A stretch of 9,019 nt of DNA from assembly GCA_028288775.1 (NCBI GenBank), contig JAQGHP010000652.1, forward strand, positions 1 to 9,019, written 5' to 3'. This document shows positions 1-6,805 of this stretch, piece by piece. The first letter of the stretch is position 1; each line of letters begins with the position of its first letter. This stretch comes from Phycisphaerales bacterium (GTDB lineage Bacteria > Planctomycetota > Phycisphaerae > Tepidisphaerales > Tepidisphaeraceae). A program made the translations under genes and the position numbers. Under the pieces are notes generated by a model, which saw only the letters and a list, made by a program, of their open reading frames with translations, was not told the origin of the DNA and searched no databases.

Positions 1-113
1 TAGATCCACTTGGTCTCCTTGACCTTCGCCGGCCCTTCGGCGCGCACAAAGCGGGCGGGGAGCAAGATGGCCGACAAAAGCCCCACCGCCAATGCGAAGC
101 GCAACAGATGCAT
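1..113 (-). CDS. Secreted protein of unknown function, N-terminal part only
   Basis: Only the first 37 codons are inside the window; the gene continues past the left edge. The translation begins MHLLRFALAVGLLSAILLPA and runs through RFVRA-EGPAKVKETKWI. This is a classic Sec signal peptide: a short basic start, a hydrophobic core at about residues 4-20, and a likely cleavage after VRA at residue 25. The start ATG (111-113) is preceded on the minus strand by AGGAGAGA at good ribosome-binding distance, which fixes the start. The mature protein begins with a charged, lysine-rich stretch, but too little is visible to name a family. It is divergent from the PEP-CTERM gene, with 381 bp between the two starts. 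Confidence 0.7.
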   Translation of the reverse strand, partial: MHLLRFALAVGLLSAILLPARFVRAEGPAKVKETKWI

Positions 114-381
114 GGGAAGTCTCTCCTGGGTGCAGTCGCAACGCCGGGCAATCATACCCGTCTTGGCGAACTGAGGCGAGGGAAGAAGTCGGCGCGCCTT
201 GGGCATCGAAAGAGGATTTCACCACGTAGACACACAACACGAAAGCGAGCCTGGGTTAAACGCCGCACGTCCAGGAGGGGGTTCGAAAACACCGTTAGCC
301 CGGATAATTCATCCACGCGGAAAACTCATTCGCGCCGGCCGCGGGAATCGACCGTTCGCGTCATAGGTTTTGATACTTATA

Positions 382-411
382 TTGCAATTCTCCTGTTCGG
401 CGGCTTACAAT
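382..411 (+). promoter_or_regulatory. Putative sigma-70-type promoter of the PEP-CTERM gene
   Basis: TTGCAA (382-387) and TACAAT (406-411) are separated by 18 bp and match the housekeeping -35 and -10 consensus at four and five of six positions respectively. Transcription would start near 418, leaving a leader of about 77 nt that contains the hairpin at 444-468. The call rests on sequence match and position only. Confidence 0.45.
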
Positions 412-443
412 AAGCATGAGCTGGCCGCGCGTCCTTCCGTTCA

Positions 444-468
444 AGCAAGTCATGTTGTTTGACTTGCT
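444..468 (+). promoter_or_regulatory. Hairpin in the 5' leader of the PEP-CTERM gene
   Basis: AGCAAGTCA (444-452) and TGACTTGCT (460-468) are perfect inverted repeats of 9 bp separated by a 7-nt loop. They sit between the predicted promoter and the ribosome-binding site (AGGAGA, 485-490). The structure could be an mRNA-stabilising leader hairpin or a DNA operator for a dimeric regulator. It has no U-tract, so it is not an intrinsic terminator. Confidence 0.5.
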
Positions 469-494
469 GGCCGGTCCATCTTCGAGGAGAGACG

Positions 495-1217
495 ATGCAT
501 GTGTTTCGCCATCGGGCTTTCTCCGCTGCCCTCTCTGCAGCTGTTGTGCTTGGCGCTTCCCAGATGAAATTTGCGGCCGCGGATGAGACCAACTCCTCCC
601 AACAGGGAGACGGCGTAAACACGTTTAATCCAACCTACACGGCACCTGCCGGCAACATCCTCGCCGGTTTGACGCCGACGACGATCACGCCAAATCTGGA
701 CGCATTTGCCCTCGAATCTTCCGGCGGGGTTCCCGTTCTCACGGACGGCGTTTTCGGCCCCATCTTCACTGGCGTTTCGGGTTCCCATCCCTCGTTTGCG
801 ACCGGCGGAGGGTCAGGGGACGGGGGCACTTCGCTCACCTATACCCTCGCTTCTCCCGCCACCATCACCGGCATCGTCACCCTGGGCGGTTGGAACGACG
901 GGGGACGCGATACGCAGGCCTACATGGTCTCCTACGGCATCGGAGGAGTGTTCACTTCGCTTCCCCCGGTGAACTTTGATCCGACCCCAACCGCCACCAA
1001 CCTTCAGACGGCGTCTCAGGTCGTTCTCGACGGTTTCAGCATCCCGAACGTGGACGCGATCAAGTTCGATTTCGCCGCCGCCGAGAACGGCCACCAAGGC
1101 TACGCCGAATTGGCGGTGATCGGCTCGCCCGAACCGGCTTCCCTGGGTCTTCTCGCTCTGGGTGCAATGGGCTTGCTCGCCCGCCGTCGCCGGGTTGTCA
1201 CAGGCCCACGCAATTGA
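495..1217 (+). CDS. PEP-CTERM-anchored exported protein with discoidin-like domain
   Basis: This 240-residue protein has three visible parts. Residues 1-29 form a signal peptide (MHVFRHRAFS, a hydrophobic core, cleavage near FAAA-DE). Residues about 40-210 form a beta-rich region containing GGWNDGGRDTQAYMVSYG (131-148) and a closing segment IKFDFAAAENGHQGYAELAVIG. That pattern resembles the galactose-binding/discoidin-like domains common in such proteins. Residues 211-233 form a PEP-CTERM signal: SPEPAS, a hydrophobic helix and an Arg cluster (RRRR, 230-233). In this system the tail is recognised by an exosortase and the protein goes to the cell surface or matrix, often alongside exopolysaccharide. 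The ATG at 495 is preferred over one at 459 because AGGAGA lies 5 nt upstream and the signal peptide starts there. Seven residues (VVTGPRN) follow the Arg cluster, slightly longer than usual. The ligand is unknown. Confidence 0.88.
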   Translation: MHVFRHRAFSAALSAAVVLGASQMKFAAADETNSSQQGDGVNTFNPTYTAPAGNILAGLTPTTITPNLDAFALESSGGVPVLTDGVFGPIFTGVSGSHPSFATGGGSGDGGTSLTYTLASPATITGIVTLGGWNDGGRDTQAYMVSYGIGGVFTSLPPVNFDPTPTATNLQTASQVVLDGFSIPNVDAIKFDFAAAENGHQGYAELAVIGSPEPASLGLLALGAMGLLARRRRVVTGPRN

Positions 1218-1222
1218 TCCAT

Positions 1223-1302
1223 GTAGGGTGGGTGTACTCGCCCACCGTTCTCCTTGCGCGCACCGGCCCAAGCGCGACGGTGGGCGAGTACACCCACTCT
1301 AC
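1223..1302. repeat. Long inverted repeat, REP/BIME-like, between convergent genes
   Basis: Two 26-bp arms (1223-1248 and 1277-1302) are inverted copies with a single mismatch, separated by a 28-bp GC-rich spacer. Each arm is itself a small hairpin: GGTGGG (1227-1232) pairs with CCCACC (1241-1246) around the loop TGTACTCG. This nested palindrome layout is what paired REP elements (BIMEs) look like. It begins 5 bp after the PEP-CTERM stop codon and lies upstream of the end of the convergent methyltransferase, so as RNA it could end or protect both transcripts. Membership of a genome-wide family is inferred. Confidence 0.85.
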
Positions 1303-1379
1303 GGAATTCCTCGCTTCCCACCTCTGAGTCTCGGCGACTCGGCGTTCGATTTCGCCCGATCCCACTGGGCCTGGGCCGT

Positions 1380-1961
1380 TCACCGCGCCGCCCGATAGAA
1401 CCGCGTCCGCACGCGTTCCACCACAAACTCCCCCTCCGATTCCCAGCCCCATTCCCGGGGGATATGGGGCCGCTTGTGCGGTGTCAGCACCAGCAGCGAA
1501 TCCGCGACCAGCGAAAGTTGATACATCAATCCCGGCAGCCGCGAGGGCTCGCACAAGTGCAGCGCGAAGCTGCACGCGATCAGGCTGTAGCGCCGGCCGT
1601 CCAACGCGCCCGCCGCGATGTCGGCGAAGGTGAACGGCTCGGCCAGTTGGCCGGTGCGCTGCGCATACGCCTCGGCGGTGAACGGGTCGATCGCGTCGAT
1701 CTTTTTCGCGCCCAAATCGCGCAGCGCCAAGGTCACTTCGCCGCTCCCCGCGGCCAGATCGAGCACGCGCGACAAATCCAGCGGCCACCGCTCCGTCGCC
1801 AGCCGCAGGCAACGGACGATGCTGTCTTCGTGGGGGTTGCGGTAGGTGGAGCCGTACTGTTGGTAATACGCGTCCGCCCCGTGCCGCTCGTATTCCTCGC
1901 GGATTGAGCCGGCGGGCTCGTCCGCGTCATCGGGGAAGAATGGTTCGGATGGCGACTTCAT
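1380..1961 (-). CDS. Class I SAM-dependent methyltransferase
   Basis: This 193-residue protein has a Rossmann-type methyltransferase fold. VLDLAAGSGE (66-75) is the glycine-rich SAM-binding motif I. KKIDAIDP (86-93) supplies the acidic residue at the end of strand 2. TFADIAAG (111-118) provides the Asp expected near the adenine. YSLIACSFALHL (125-136) is the post-strand-4 motif, and LLVLTPHKRP (156-165) is strand 5. The N-terminal segment EEYERHGADAYYQQYGSTYRNPHE (22-45) is a conserved-looking lead-in found in small stand-alone methyltransferases of unknown substrate. There is no membrane segment or signal peptide, so it should be cytoplasmic. The ATG at 1961 has only a weak ribosome-binding site. 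It is divergent from the antitoxin-like gene (50 bp) and convergent with the PEP-CTERM gene. The substrate cannot be deduced. Confidence 0.85.
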   Translation of the reverse strand: MKSPSEPFFPDDADEPAGSIREEYERHGADAYYQQYGSTYRNPHEDSIVRCLRLATERWPLDLSRVLDLAAGSGEVTLALRDLGAKKIDAIDPFTAEAYAQRTGQLAEPFTFADIAAGALDGRRYSLIACSFALHLCEPSRLPGLMYQLSLVADSLLVLTPHKRPHIPREWGWESEGEFVVERVRTRFYRAAR

Positions 1962-2011
1962 TGGGTGGGAATTGGCTCGCTCCCAAGCACAAGCCGAAAT
2001 AGACTGTCTTC

Positions 2012-2239
2012 ATGCCGGGAAATATTTCAATGGCCGATGTCCTGGCCCTTTCTGCTGACGAGAAGCTGCGGCTCATTGAAGAGGTCTGGGACAGCCTCGC
2101 GCTCGATCCGCAAACACTAGGGCTCACCAACACACAGCGCCAAAATCTTGATGAGCGCCTTGCAGACCCTCAACGAGATCCTGGCGTTGGCTCGTCGTGG
2201 GAAGATGTAAAGGCGCGAATTCGGAGAGGGTTGTCATAA
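2012..2239 (+). CDS. Orphan addiction-module antitoxin-like protein (PF09720/TIGR02574 type)
   Basis: The 75-residue protein has the signature of the small 'addiction module component' family. ADVLALSADEKLRLIEEVWD (8-27) is followed by a middle LTNTQRQNLDERLAD (38-52) and the characteristic tail DPGVGSSWEDVKARIRR (56-72). Family members are usually the antitoxin-like partner of a RelE/ParE-type ribonuclease or gyrase toxin encoded immediately downstream. Here no toxin follows: beyond 2239 the plus strand lies over the HD gene, and the frames there show no RelE/ParE features. The start is uncertain. The ATG at 2012 lacks an obvious ribosome-binding site; the in-frame ATG at 2030 has a GGGA 9-10 nt upstream and would give 69 residues. 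The last 70 bp overlap the 3' end of the HD gene in antisense. Confidence 0.82.
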   Translation: MPGNISMADVLALSADEKLRLIEEVWDSLALDPQTLGLTNTQRQNLDERLADPQRDPGVGSSWEDVKARIRRGLS

Positions 2240-2754
2240 CAGCGGTAAATCTCTTCCCACGTCATCCGCTGCCCCTCGAACTTCTCCGCCTTCTTGATCG
2301 CATCCGCCTGCCTGGCCGGCGCCGTGGAAAGAAATTTCGGGCTCGGCGTCATCCCCACGCGCCATAGGTTCAGGCGATCGGCATCCCAGCACGCTCCGAC
2401 GGTTGGGTCGGTAGAAGTCCGCCCGTCCGCATGCGCGTTGCAGGCGCCAATGAGCAGATCCAGACGCGGCTGCGAAAGGTGAAACGCTTCGCCATGCAAG
2501 CGCCTTGCATAATGGCCGGCCCGGCGGCCGTGATCGGGGTCGTGGCCGTCGTTCAGACGTTGCGTGTCGTGAAAGAGGCCAAAGAGGAAGACGATTTCAC
2601 CATCGACATCGGGCATGTTGCCGCACAGTTCGAGGCCCGTCCACGCCACGCACTTCCAATGCCCTTCGCCATGAAGGAACGACTCGCGGCTGGTCGATCC
2701 CGCGAACACGGCGTCGAGCAGTTTGCCAAGCTCGGGAATCGCTTCACTTCTCAT
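2170..2754 (-). CDS. HD-superfamily hydrolase-like protein
   Basis: This 194-residue, probably cytoplasmic protein has the metal-binding pattern of HD-domain phosphohydrolases. Candidate first-shell residues are His28/His32 (LHGEGHW), the defining His62-Asp63 pair in LFGLFHDTQR (58-67), His71/His75 in DGHDPDHGRRA (69-79), and a C-terminal Asp in CWDADRLNLWRVG (122-134). HD proteins typically hydrolyse phosphoester bonds in nucleotides or cyclic nucleotides; the substrate here is unknown. The start ATG lies inside the last codons of the glycoside hydrolase gene (11-nt overlap), so it is probably translated by coupling with that gene. The last 23 codons lie antisense to the antitoxin-like gene, and this tail (DNPLRIRAFT onward) looks unconserved. 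The original stop may have been lost or displaced. Confidence 0.75.
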   Translation of the reverse strand: MRSEAIPELGKLLDAVFAGSTSRESFLHGEGHWKCVAWTGLELCGNMPDVDGEIVFLFGLFHDTQRLNDGHDPDHGRRAGHYARRLHGEAFHLSQPRLDLLIGACNAHADGRTSTDPTVGACWDADRLNLWRVGMTPSPKFLSTAPARQADAIKKAEKFEGQRMTWEEIYRCYDNPLRIRAFTSSHDEPTPGSR

Positions 2755-5080
2755 GCATCACCACCGGCGCGCTCAAATAAATTTCCCCCGCCGTCGCCTG
2801 GCGGCTGATCGTGTCGAGCAGGAACAGCGTGTCAACGTGGATCGGGTAATGGACGACGCCGTCATCCGCGCCGCCCCAGTGGCCGGCGGATTTGCCGGTG
2901 AGGGGGAAGCTCACGTAGCGCCAGCCGGTCCAGGTGATGCGGCCGCCGTCTACCTGGAACGTCTGGCCGCCGGCGTCCACGAATCGCATGCGGAGGATGT
3001 TCGCGGAGTTGTCTCCATGCACCCAGATGCCCAGCGAAGCGGGGTGGCCGTCGATCTTGATTTCCTGACGGCTGAAGACCCGCAGGAACTTCCAGCCCGC
3101 GTCCGATCGGTACGTCAGCTTGAGCGCCGGAACACCCTCGGCGACGGCCCCGTCCGGCGGCAATGCCGGGGCGAGCGATTGCTCCGAGCGGACTTTCGCG
3201 TCGCCGTCTGGCGCGACGTCGAGTCCGCCGTTGTCTTTTAGGGACAGATCAATCAATGGCCGATATTGCGCCGCCGGCAGATTCAGAATCATGTGCCCTG
3301 AAGCATCGTGCAAGTAGAAGCTGGTCTCCTTCTGCGCCGGCCGCAACCAAGGCGGATTAAATTCGATCGTCTTCGCGTGCTCTCCCGCTTTCGTTTCGAA
3401 AATTGCAGTAGGCCGGTAGGAATTTATGTCTTCCAAGTGCAAAGACGCGTGCCCCGTGACGGGGTCTCCCGCGGGATTTTCAACACGCACGGCAAGCGTT
3501 TTTGAAGGAGTGACCACCAGGTGCGCGTACAGCGGATTGCCAGCGATAACATCTGTGCGTTGGGTGAGCCGGCCGAGCCCTTCAACCTCGAACGCCACTT
3601 CCACCGGCTGCGGCGACGCGTCCCGTCCGAGGCTCGCCTCGGCGACAATCGGCGCGGATTCGCCGGGCTTCAGAGTGGTCTTCTTTTCGCCTTGAATAAC
3701 GGTGATCGGCCGCGCGAGCGGGTTGCGCAGCGTAGTCTCAACGCGCACTGCCGCCGGGCCTTCCTTCACGATCTCCAGCGGCACACGCGTCCACGCCGCG
3801 GCGACGCGGAGCAGATCAGTCGGTTCTCTGGGCACGATATACCTGGGCGTGTCGGTCAGGTCGAACTTTAGCCCTAGGGCGTCCGCGTTGGCGTCGCCAT
3901 GGCGGGCGCCTTCGTTGTCGATGAGCTCAAACTTGCCCGCGCCGGTCGATATCGTGAGCGCATGGGGCGCCTTCGCGGTCGTCCAACACACGATCCGCGA
4001 ACGGTCCGCGCCGTCGTCGAAGAGCAGCACGTAATCATCGGCCCCGCCCACCGCAAGCCGCTTGCTGAAATGCAATCCGCGCAGCGTGTCGCCCATGGTC
4101 TTCGCGGCACGATACGCGGGTTTGGGTTCGTACAATTCCGCGTCTCCCTGCCGGGCGTCGGAATGAACCGTCCCGAAATGGTGCTCCGGCTCCTTCGGGT
4201 CCTTCCCGTCGTCGTGCCAGTCGTACCAGATCGACAGGGGGATGCTGTTGGAGAGATTGGTCAGCAGTTCCCGCGAGAGATATTTCGCCTGCCGGGCTTC
4301 ATCGAAATTCTTCCAGCCCGCCGAGAAGCCCCATTCGCCGGAAAGAATGGGAATCGCCTTGCCCTTGGGGGCGTATTGGGCGATGAGCATGCGGAGCTTG
4401 CGGTACTCGGCGGCGACGGTTTCGGGGTCTTCCTGGCGGTAGGGATGCACGGAAACCGCCGACCAATATTCCAGGCAGCCGGCCTTGAAGCACGTTTCGA
4501 TGAACGGCAGATCGATCAGGCTGGTCGCGGGGCCGATGTACGTTTCGCCCGGCTCCGCCTCGCGGATTGCCTTGCCCACGGCGAGCGCCATTTTCGCGTA
4601 GTCGTCCACGTTGGTCTTGGGCCGCCAGAAGCTGATGTTCGGCTCGTTGTACATTTCCCACAGCACGCCACGGCCCTTGAAGTGATGGACGGCCGCCGCG
4701 GCCCAGCGGGCCATCGCGGCGCGGCCTTCGTCCGTGTGCGGCGAGAGGTCGTTGTCATAATTGCGGTTGGAATAATCGAGGATGAACACCGCACGGAGAT
4801 GCTGCTTATCGAGTGATTGGAGAAGATGGTCGTAATCAGAGAAATCGTATTGGCCCTTCTCACGTTCGGTGCCGCCCCAGCCGAAGTCCATGCGAATCCA
4901 TTTGAACCCCGCCGCGGCAAGCTGCTCGAGTTCGCCGGGCTGAGGGTGGGTGAAATGAATGTTCACGCCGACGCCATCGGGCAGAAGGGGGTCGGTTGGG
5001 GGAAGGGCCTGGGCCGCGGCGAGGCGGGGAGCGAAAGCCGAGAGAATCATGAGACAGACGATGTAAATTCGCGCGGGCAT
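2744..5080 (-). CDS. Secreted multidomain clan GH-A glycoside hydrolase
   Basis: This 778-residue protein starts with a signal peptide (MPARIYIVCLMILSAFAPRL, cleavage near AAAQA, residue 25). Residues about 33-330 form a (beta/alpha)8 barrel of clan GH-A. GFKWIRMDFGW (59-69) is an early strand. WEMYNEPN (141-148) gives Glu146 as the predicted acid/base. VHPY (211-214) is on strand 6. LSGEWGFS (246-253) gives Glu249 as the predicted nucleophile. WYDWHDDGKDP (285-295) closes the barrel. Residues about 335-420 look like the usual beta-sandwich cap ending in TPRYIVP. Residues 430-610 hold further beta-rich repeats, and 640-770 form a likely galactose-binding-fold module (WVHGDN, GGRITWTGWRYVSFPL). 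The closest families are GH5- or GH39-like, but the exact family and sugar are not decidable by eye. The protein is periplasmic or extracellular. GGAG lies 7 nt upstream of the ATG. Its 3' end overlaps the HD gene by 11 nt. Confidence 0.85.
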   Translation of the reverse strand: MPARIYIVCLMILSAFAPRLAAAQALPPTDPLLPDGVGVNIHFTHPQPGELEQLAAAGFKWIRMDFGWGGTEREKGQYDFSDYDHLLQSLDKQHLRAVFILDYSNRNYDNDLSPHTDEGRAAMARWAAAAVHHFKGRGVLWEMYNEPNISFWRPKTNVDDYAKMALAVGKAIREAEPGETYIGPATSLIDLPFIETCFKAGCLEYWSAVSVHPYRQEDPETVAAEYRKLRMLIAQYAPKGKAIPILSGEWGFSAGWKNFDEARQAKYLSRELLTNLSNSIPLSIWYDWHDDGKDPKEPEHHFGTVHSDARQGDAELYEPKPAYRAAKTMGDTLRGLHFSKRLAVGGADDYVLLFDDGADRSRIVCWTTAKAPHALTISTGAGKFELIDNEGARHGDANADALGLKFDLTDTPRYIVPREPTDLLRVAAAWTRVPLEIVKEGPAAVRVETTLRNPLARPITVIQGEKKTTLKPGESAPIVAEASLGRDASPQPVEVAFEVEGLGRLTQRTDVIAGNPLYAHLVVTPSKTLAVRVENPAGDPVTGHASLHLEDINSYRPTAIFETKAGEHAKTIEFNPPWLRPAQKETSFYLHDASGHMILNLPAAQYRPLIDLSLKDNGGLDVAPDGDAKVRSEQSLAPALPPDGAVAEGVPALKLTYRSDAGWKFLRVFSRQEIKIDGHPASLGIWVHGDNSANILRMRFVDAGGQTFQVDGGRITWTGWRYVSFPLTGKSAGHWGGADDGVVHYPIHVDTLFLLDTISRQATAGEIYLSAPVVMHEK

Positions 5081-5160
5081 GGAAATCTCCGGTCGGACCT
5101 CGCTTGAGGGGCTTCTCTGAAAGGTGTGGAGCTTGTCACCTTCCGCCGCGGGACCAAGGC

Positions 5161-5288
5161 ACAGACGATTAAGATTAAGATTTAAGATTAAGATTAGGAT
5201 TAGGATTAAGATTAGGATAGGAGCGCGTGGAGATGCGCCTCAAAGCGCGATCCTAATCTTAATCTTAATCCTAATCTTAATCGTCTGT
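5161..5288. repeat. Inverted array of GATTAA/GATTAG hexamers
   Basis: The left half (5161-5220) is ACAGAC followed by nine units: GATTAA, GATTAA, a 7-nt GATTTAA, GATTAA, GATTAG twice, GATTAA, GATTAG and a short GATAG. The right half (5249-5288) carries five inverse units (CTAATC or TTAATC) and ends in GTCTGT, the exact complement of the left end. The arms pair over about 40 bp with one mismatch and one bulge. The left arm carries about three extra hexamers. A roughly 28-bp GC-rich loop containing GCGC on both sides separates them. It lies 52 bp after the stop of the CNNM/CorC gene and about 80 bp upstream of the glycoside hydrolase start, so it may end the CorC transcript. The strict hexamer period is unlike a simple terminator. 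Confidence 0.85.
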
Positions 5289-5340
5289 TCGCATTTCCGC
5301 CGGTCGAGCACGAGCGTCGCCCAACGCCGCCCATCACCCG

Positions 5341-6756
5341 TTACCCTTCCTTCTCCTCCTTCGGCTTAGGCGTCAGCAGAACCTGCCCCACCCGCCGTTG
5401 CTGCACCGACAACACTCTGGCCTTGTAGTTTTCCATGTCCACGGTATCCCCCGGCCTTGGCCAGCGGCCGAGCTTTTGGATGACGTATCCGCCGACGGTG
5501 TCCACGTCTCCTCCGTCGATTTCTTCGGAGAGATGCAGGCGGTCGCGGAGGTCGTGGAGGGCGAACAGTCCGCTCACGCGGAAGTTCACGCCGTCGCGGA
5601 TGAAATCGGTCTGGGAGACGGGGTCGAACTCATCCTCGATTTCGCCGACGATTTCCTCCAGCACGTCTTCGATCGTCACGATGCCGCTGGTCGCGCCGTA
5701 TTCGTCCACGACGACGGCCATGTGAATGTGGCTGGTCTGAAATTGCCGCAACAGCTTGAGGACGGGCGTGAGCTCGGGGACGAAGAGGATGTCGCGCTTG
5801 ATTTTTTGCAGGTTGATCTCGCCCGAGCCGATCACGTGGACCATCGATCCGGGCTTGCCGTCCGCGATGGCGATGGCCTCGCCATCGGGGGTCTTCTCAT
5901 CGGCGAAGCGCAGCTTGCCCGGCACGAGGGCCAGGTGGCTGAAGAGGTCTTTCATGTGGACGAGGCCGATGACGTGGTCGAGGTCTCCGTCGCACAGCGG
6001 CAGGCGCGTGTAGCCGCCTTTTTGCACGGTGCGCAGCACTTCGCCGATGGGCTGGTCGAGCGTGAGATAATCCACCCGCGTCCGCGGCACCATGATCTGG
6101 CGAACCTTGAGCTCGCCGATGTCGAACGCGCTGGCGAGGATCGCGCCGTGCCCCTTGCCAATCGTGCCCTGCGCAACCGCCTGCGCCAGCAATCCGCGCA
6201 GCTCTTCCTCCGTATGCGGCAACCCACCCTCAGCAGAGAGGTCCGTCCGCACGCCCGTCAATCTCAGCACCGCGTGCGTCACGGAATTGAGCAGCCAGAT
6301 CACGGGATAGAACAAATACGTAAACGCGACCAGCGGCCCGGCCACAACCGGCAGCAGCCGATCGCTGTAGGTGATGGCCCAGTTCTTGGGCGCCTGTTCC
6401 CCGATAACGATGTGGAGCGACGTGCTGATCGCCATGGCGATGGCGAAGGCAATCCCCTCGAGATCACGCCCCGGCAGATGCAGCGGCGCGAGCACGGGTG
6501 AAATGATGGCCGCGACGGCGGGCTCGGTGACCGCGCCCAGCCCCAGGCTGGCGACGGTCACCCCGAACTGGCAACTGGAAAGGTAGAGGTCGAGCCGCCG
6601 TTTGATTTGCAAGGCAAGTCGTGCCGCGAGGCTGCGGGAGGCCTCTTCCTCCAGCCGCGACGCCCGCGCCCCCACAGCGGCAAACTCGGCGGCGACGAAA
6701 AATGCGTTCAACACCACCAGCCCCAGGGTGGCAATAATCTTCCAGACAATATCCAC
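5341..6756 (-). CDS. CNNM/CorC family membrane protein with CBS pair (putative Mg2+/Co2+ transporter)
   Basis: With a GTG start at 6756 the protein has 471 residues and the full family layout. Residues 1-180 form the CNNM (DUF21) membrane domain: IVWKIIATLGLVVLNAFFVA opens it, with the conserved CQFGVTVASLGLGAVTEPA and VIGEQAPKNWA (118-128). Two CBS domains follow: VRQIMVPRTRVDYL to MKDLF (about 218-272) and RDILFVPE to GIVTIEDVLEEIVGEI (about 321-373). A CorC/HlyC domain (about 386-463, with DVDTVGGYVIQKLGRWPRPG) ends it. Family members are inner-membrane proteins linked to Mg2+ or Co2+ efflux and tolerance; the old name hemolysin C is misleading. A stretch of about 45 residues between the CBS motifs (with TPDGEAIAIADGKPGSM) is longer than I expect. 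A TTG start at 6789 would add 11 residues; neither start has a strong ribosome-binding site, and GTG fits the family better. Confidence 0.9.
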   Translation of the reverse strand: MDIVWKIIATLGLVVLNAFFVAAEFAAVGARASRLEEEASRSLAARLALQIKRRLDLYLSSCQFGVTVASLGLGAVTEPAVAAIISPVLAPLHLPGRDLEGIAFAIAMAISTSLHIVIGEQAPKNWAITYSDRLLPVVAGPLVAFTYLFYPVIWLLNSVTHAVLRLTGVRTDLSAEGGLPHTEEELRGLLAQAVAQGTIGKGHGAILASAFDIGELKVRQIMVPRTRVDYLTLDQPIGEVLRTVQKGGYTRLPLCDGDLDHVIGLVHMKDLFSHLALVPGKLRFADEKTPDGEAIAIADGKPGSMVHVIGSGEINLQKIKRDILFVPELTPVLKLLRQFQTSHIHMAVVVDEYGATSGIVTIEDVLEEIVGEIEDEFDPVSQTDFIRDGVNFRVSGLFALHDLRDRLHLSEEIDGGDVDTVGGYVIQKLGRWPRPGDTVDMENYKARVLSVQQRRVGQVLLTPKPKEEKEG

Positions 6757-6805
6757 AAGGGGCCGTTGTACCCGTCCAAGGCAGGGCAAACAACTTCATC
6801 AGCAT

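Larger units (their letters stand above)
114..494. other. Divergent intergenic region
   Basis: This 381-bp gap separates the left-edge secreted protein (minus) from the PEP-CTERM gene (plus). The right third holds a plausible plus-strand promoter and a leader hairpin, listed separately. I see no convincing promoter for the minus-strand gene beyond its ribosome-binding site. No RNA gene or coding sequence is supported in 120-370. An open frame across 108-413 is rich in Arg and Thr and has no family features or ribosome-binding site. Confidence 0.6.

Noticed and set aside
280..288. tRNA T-loop-like sequence GGTTCGAAA
   Set aside because: There is no complementary T-stem, anticodon arm or acceptor stem around it.
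1198..1380. Extension of the methyltransferase frame, or a small protein, across the inverted repeat
   Set aside because: The methyltransferase ends with a TGA at 1380-1382; peptides such as WVYSPT read from the repeat arms are a by-product of the repeat sequence.
1966..1985. TGGGA/TCCCA inverted repeat between the methyltransferase and antitoxin genes as an operator
   Set aside because: The 5-bp arms are too short and GC-rich to stand out from chance.
3899..4816. Long plus-strand open frame of 305 codons antisense to the glycoside hydrolase
   Set aside because: It is a shadow of a GC-rich coding region: composition is Arg/Val/Gly-heavy without motifs, while the minus-strand frame has a signal peptide and catalytic motifs.
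5161..5288. CRISPR array
   Set aside because: The units are 6 bp with no spacers and are arranged as an inverted repeat.
5398..6501. Plus-strand open frame of 367 codons antisense to the CNNM/CorC gene
   Set aside because: No family features and a His/Asp/Arg-rich low-quality composition; the minus-strand frame carries clear CNNM, CBS and CorC domains.
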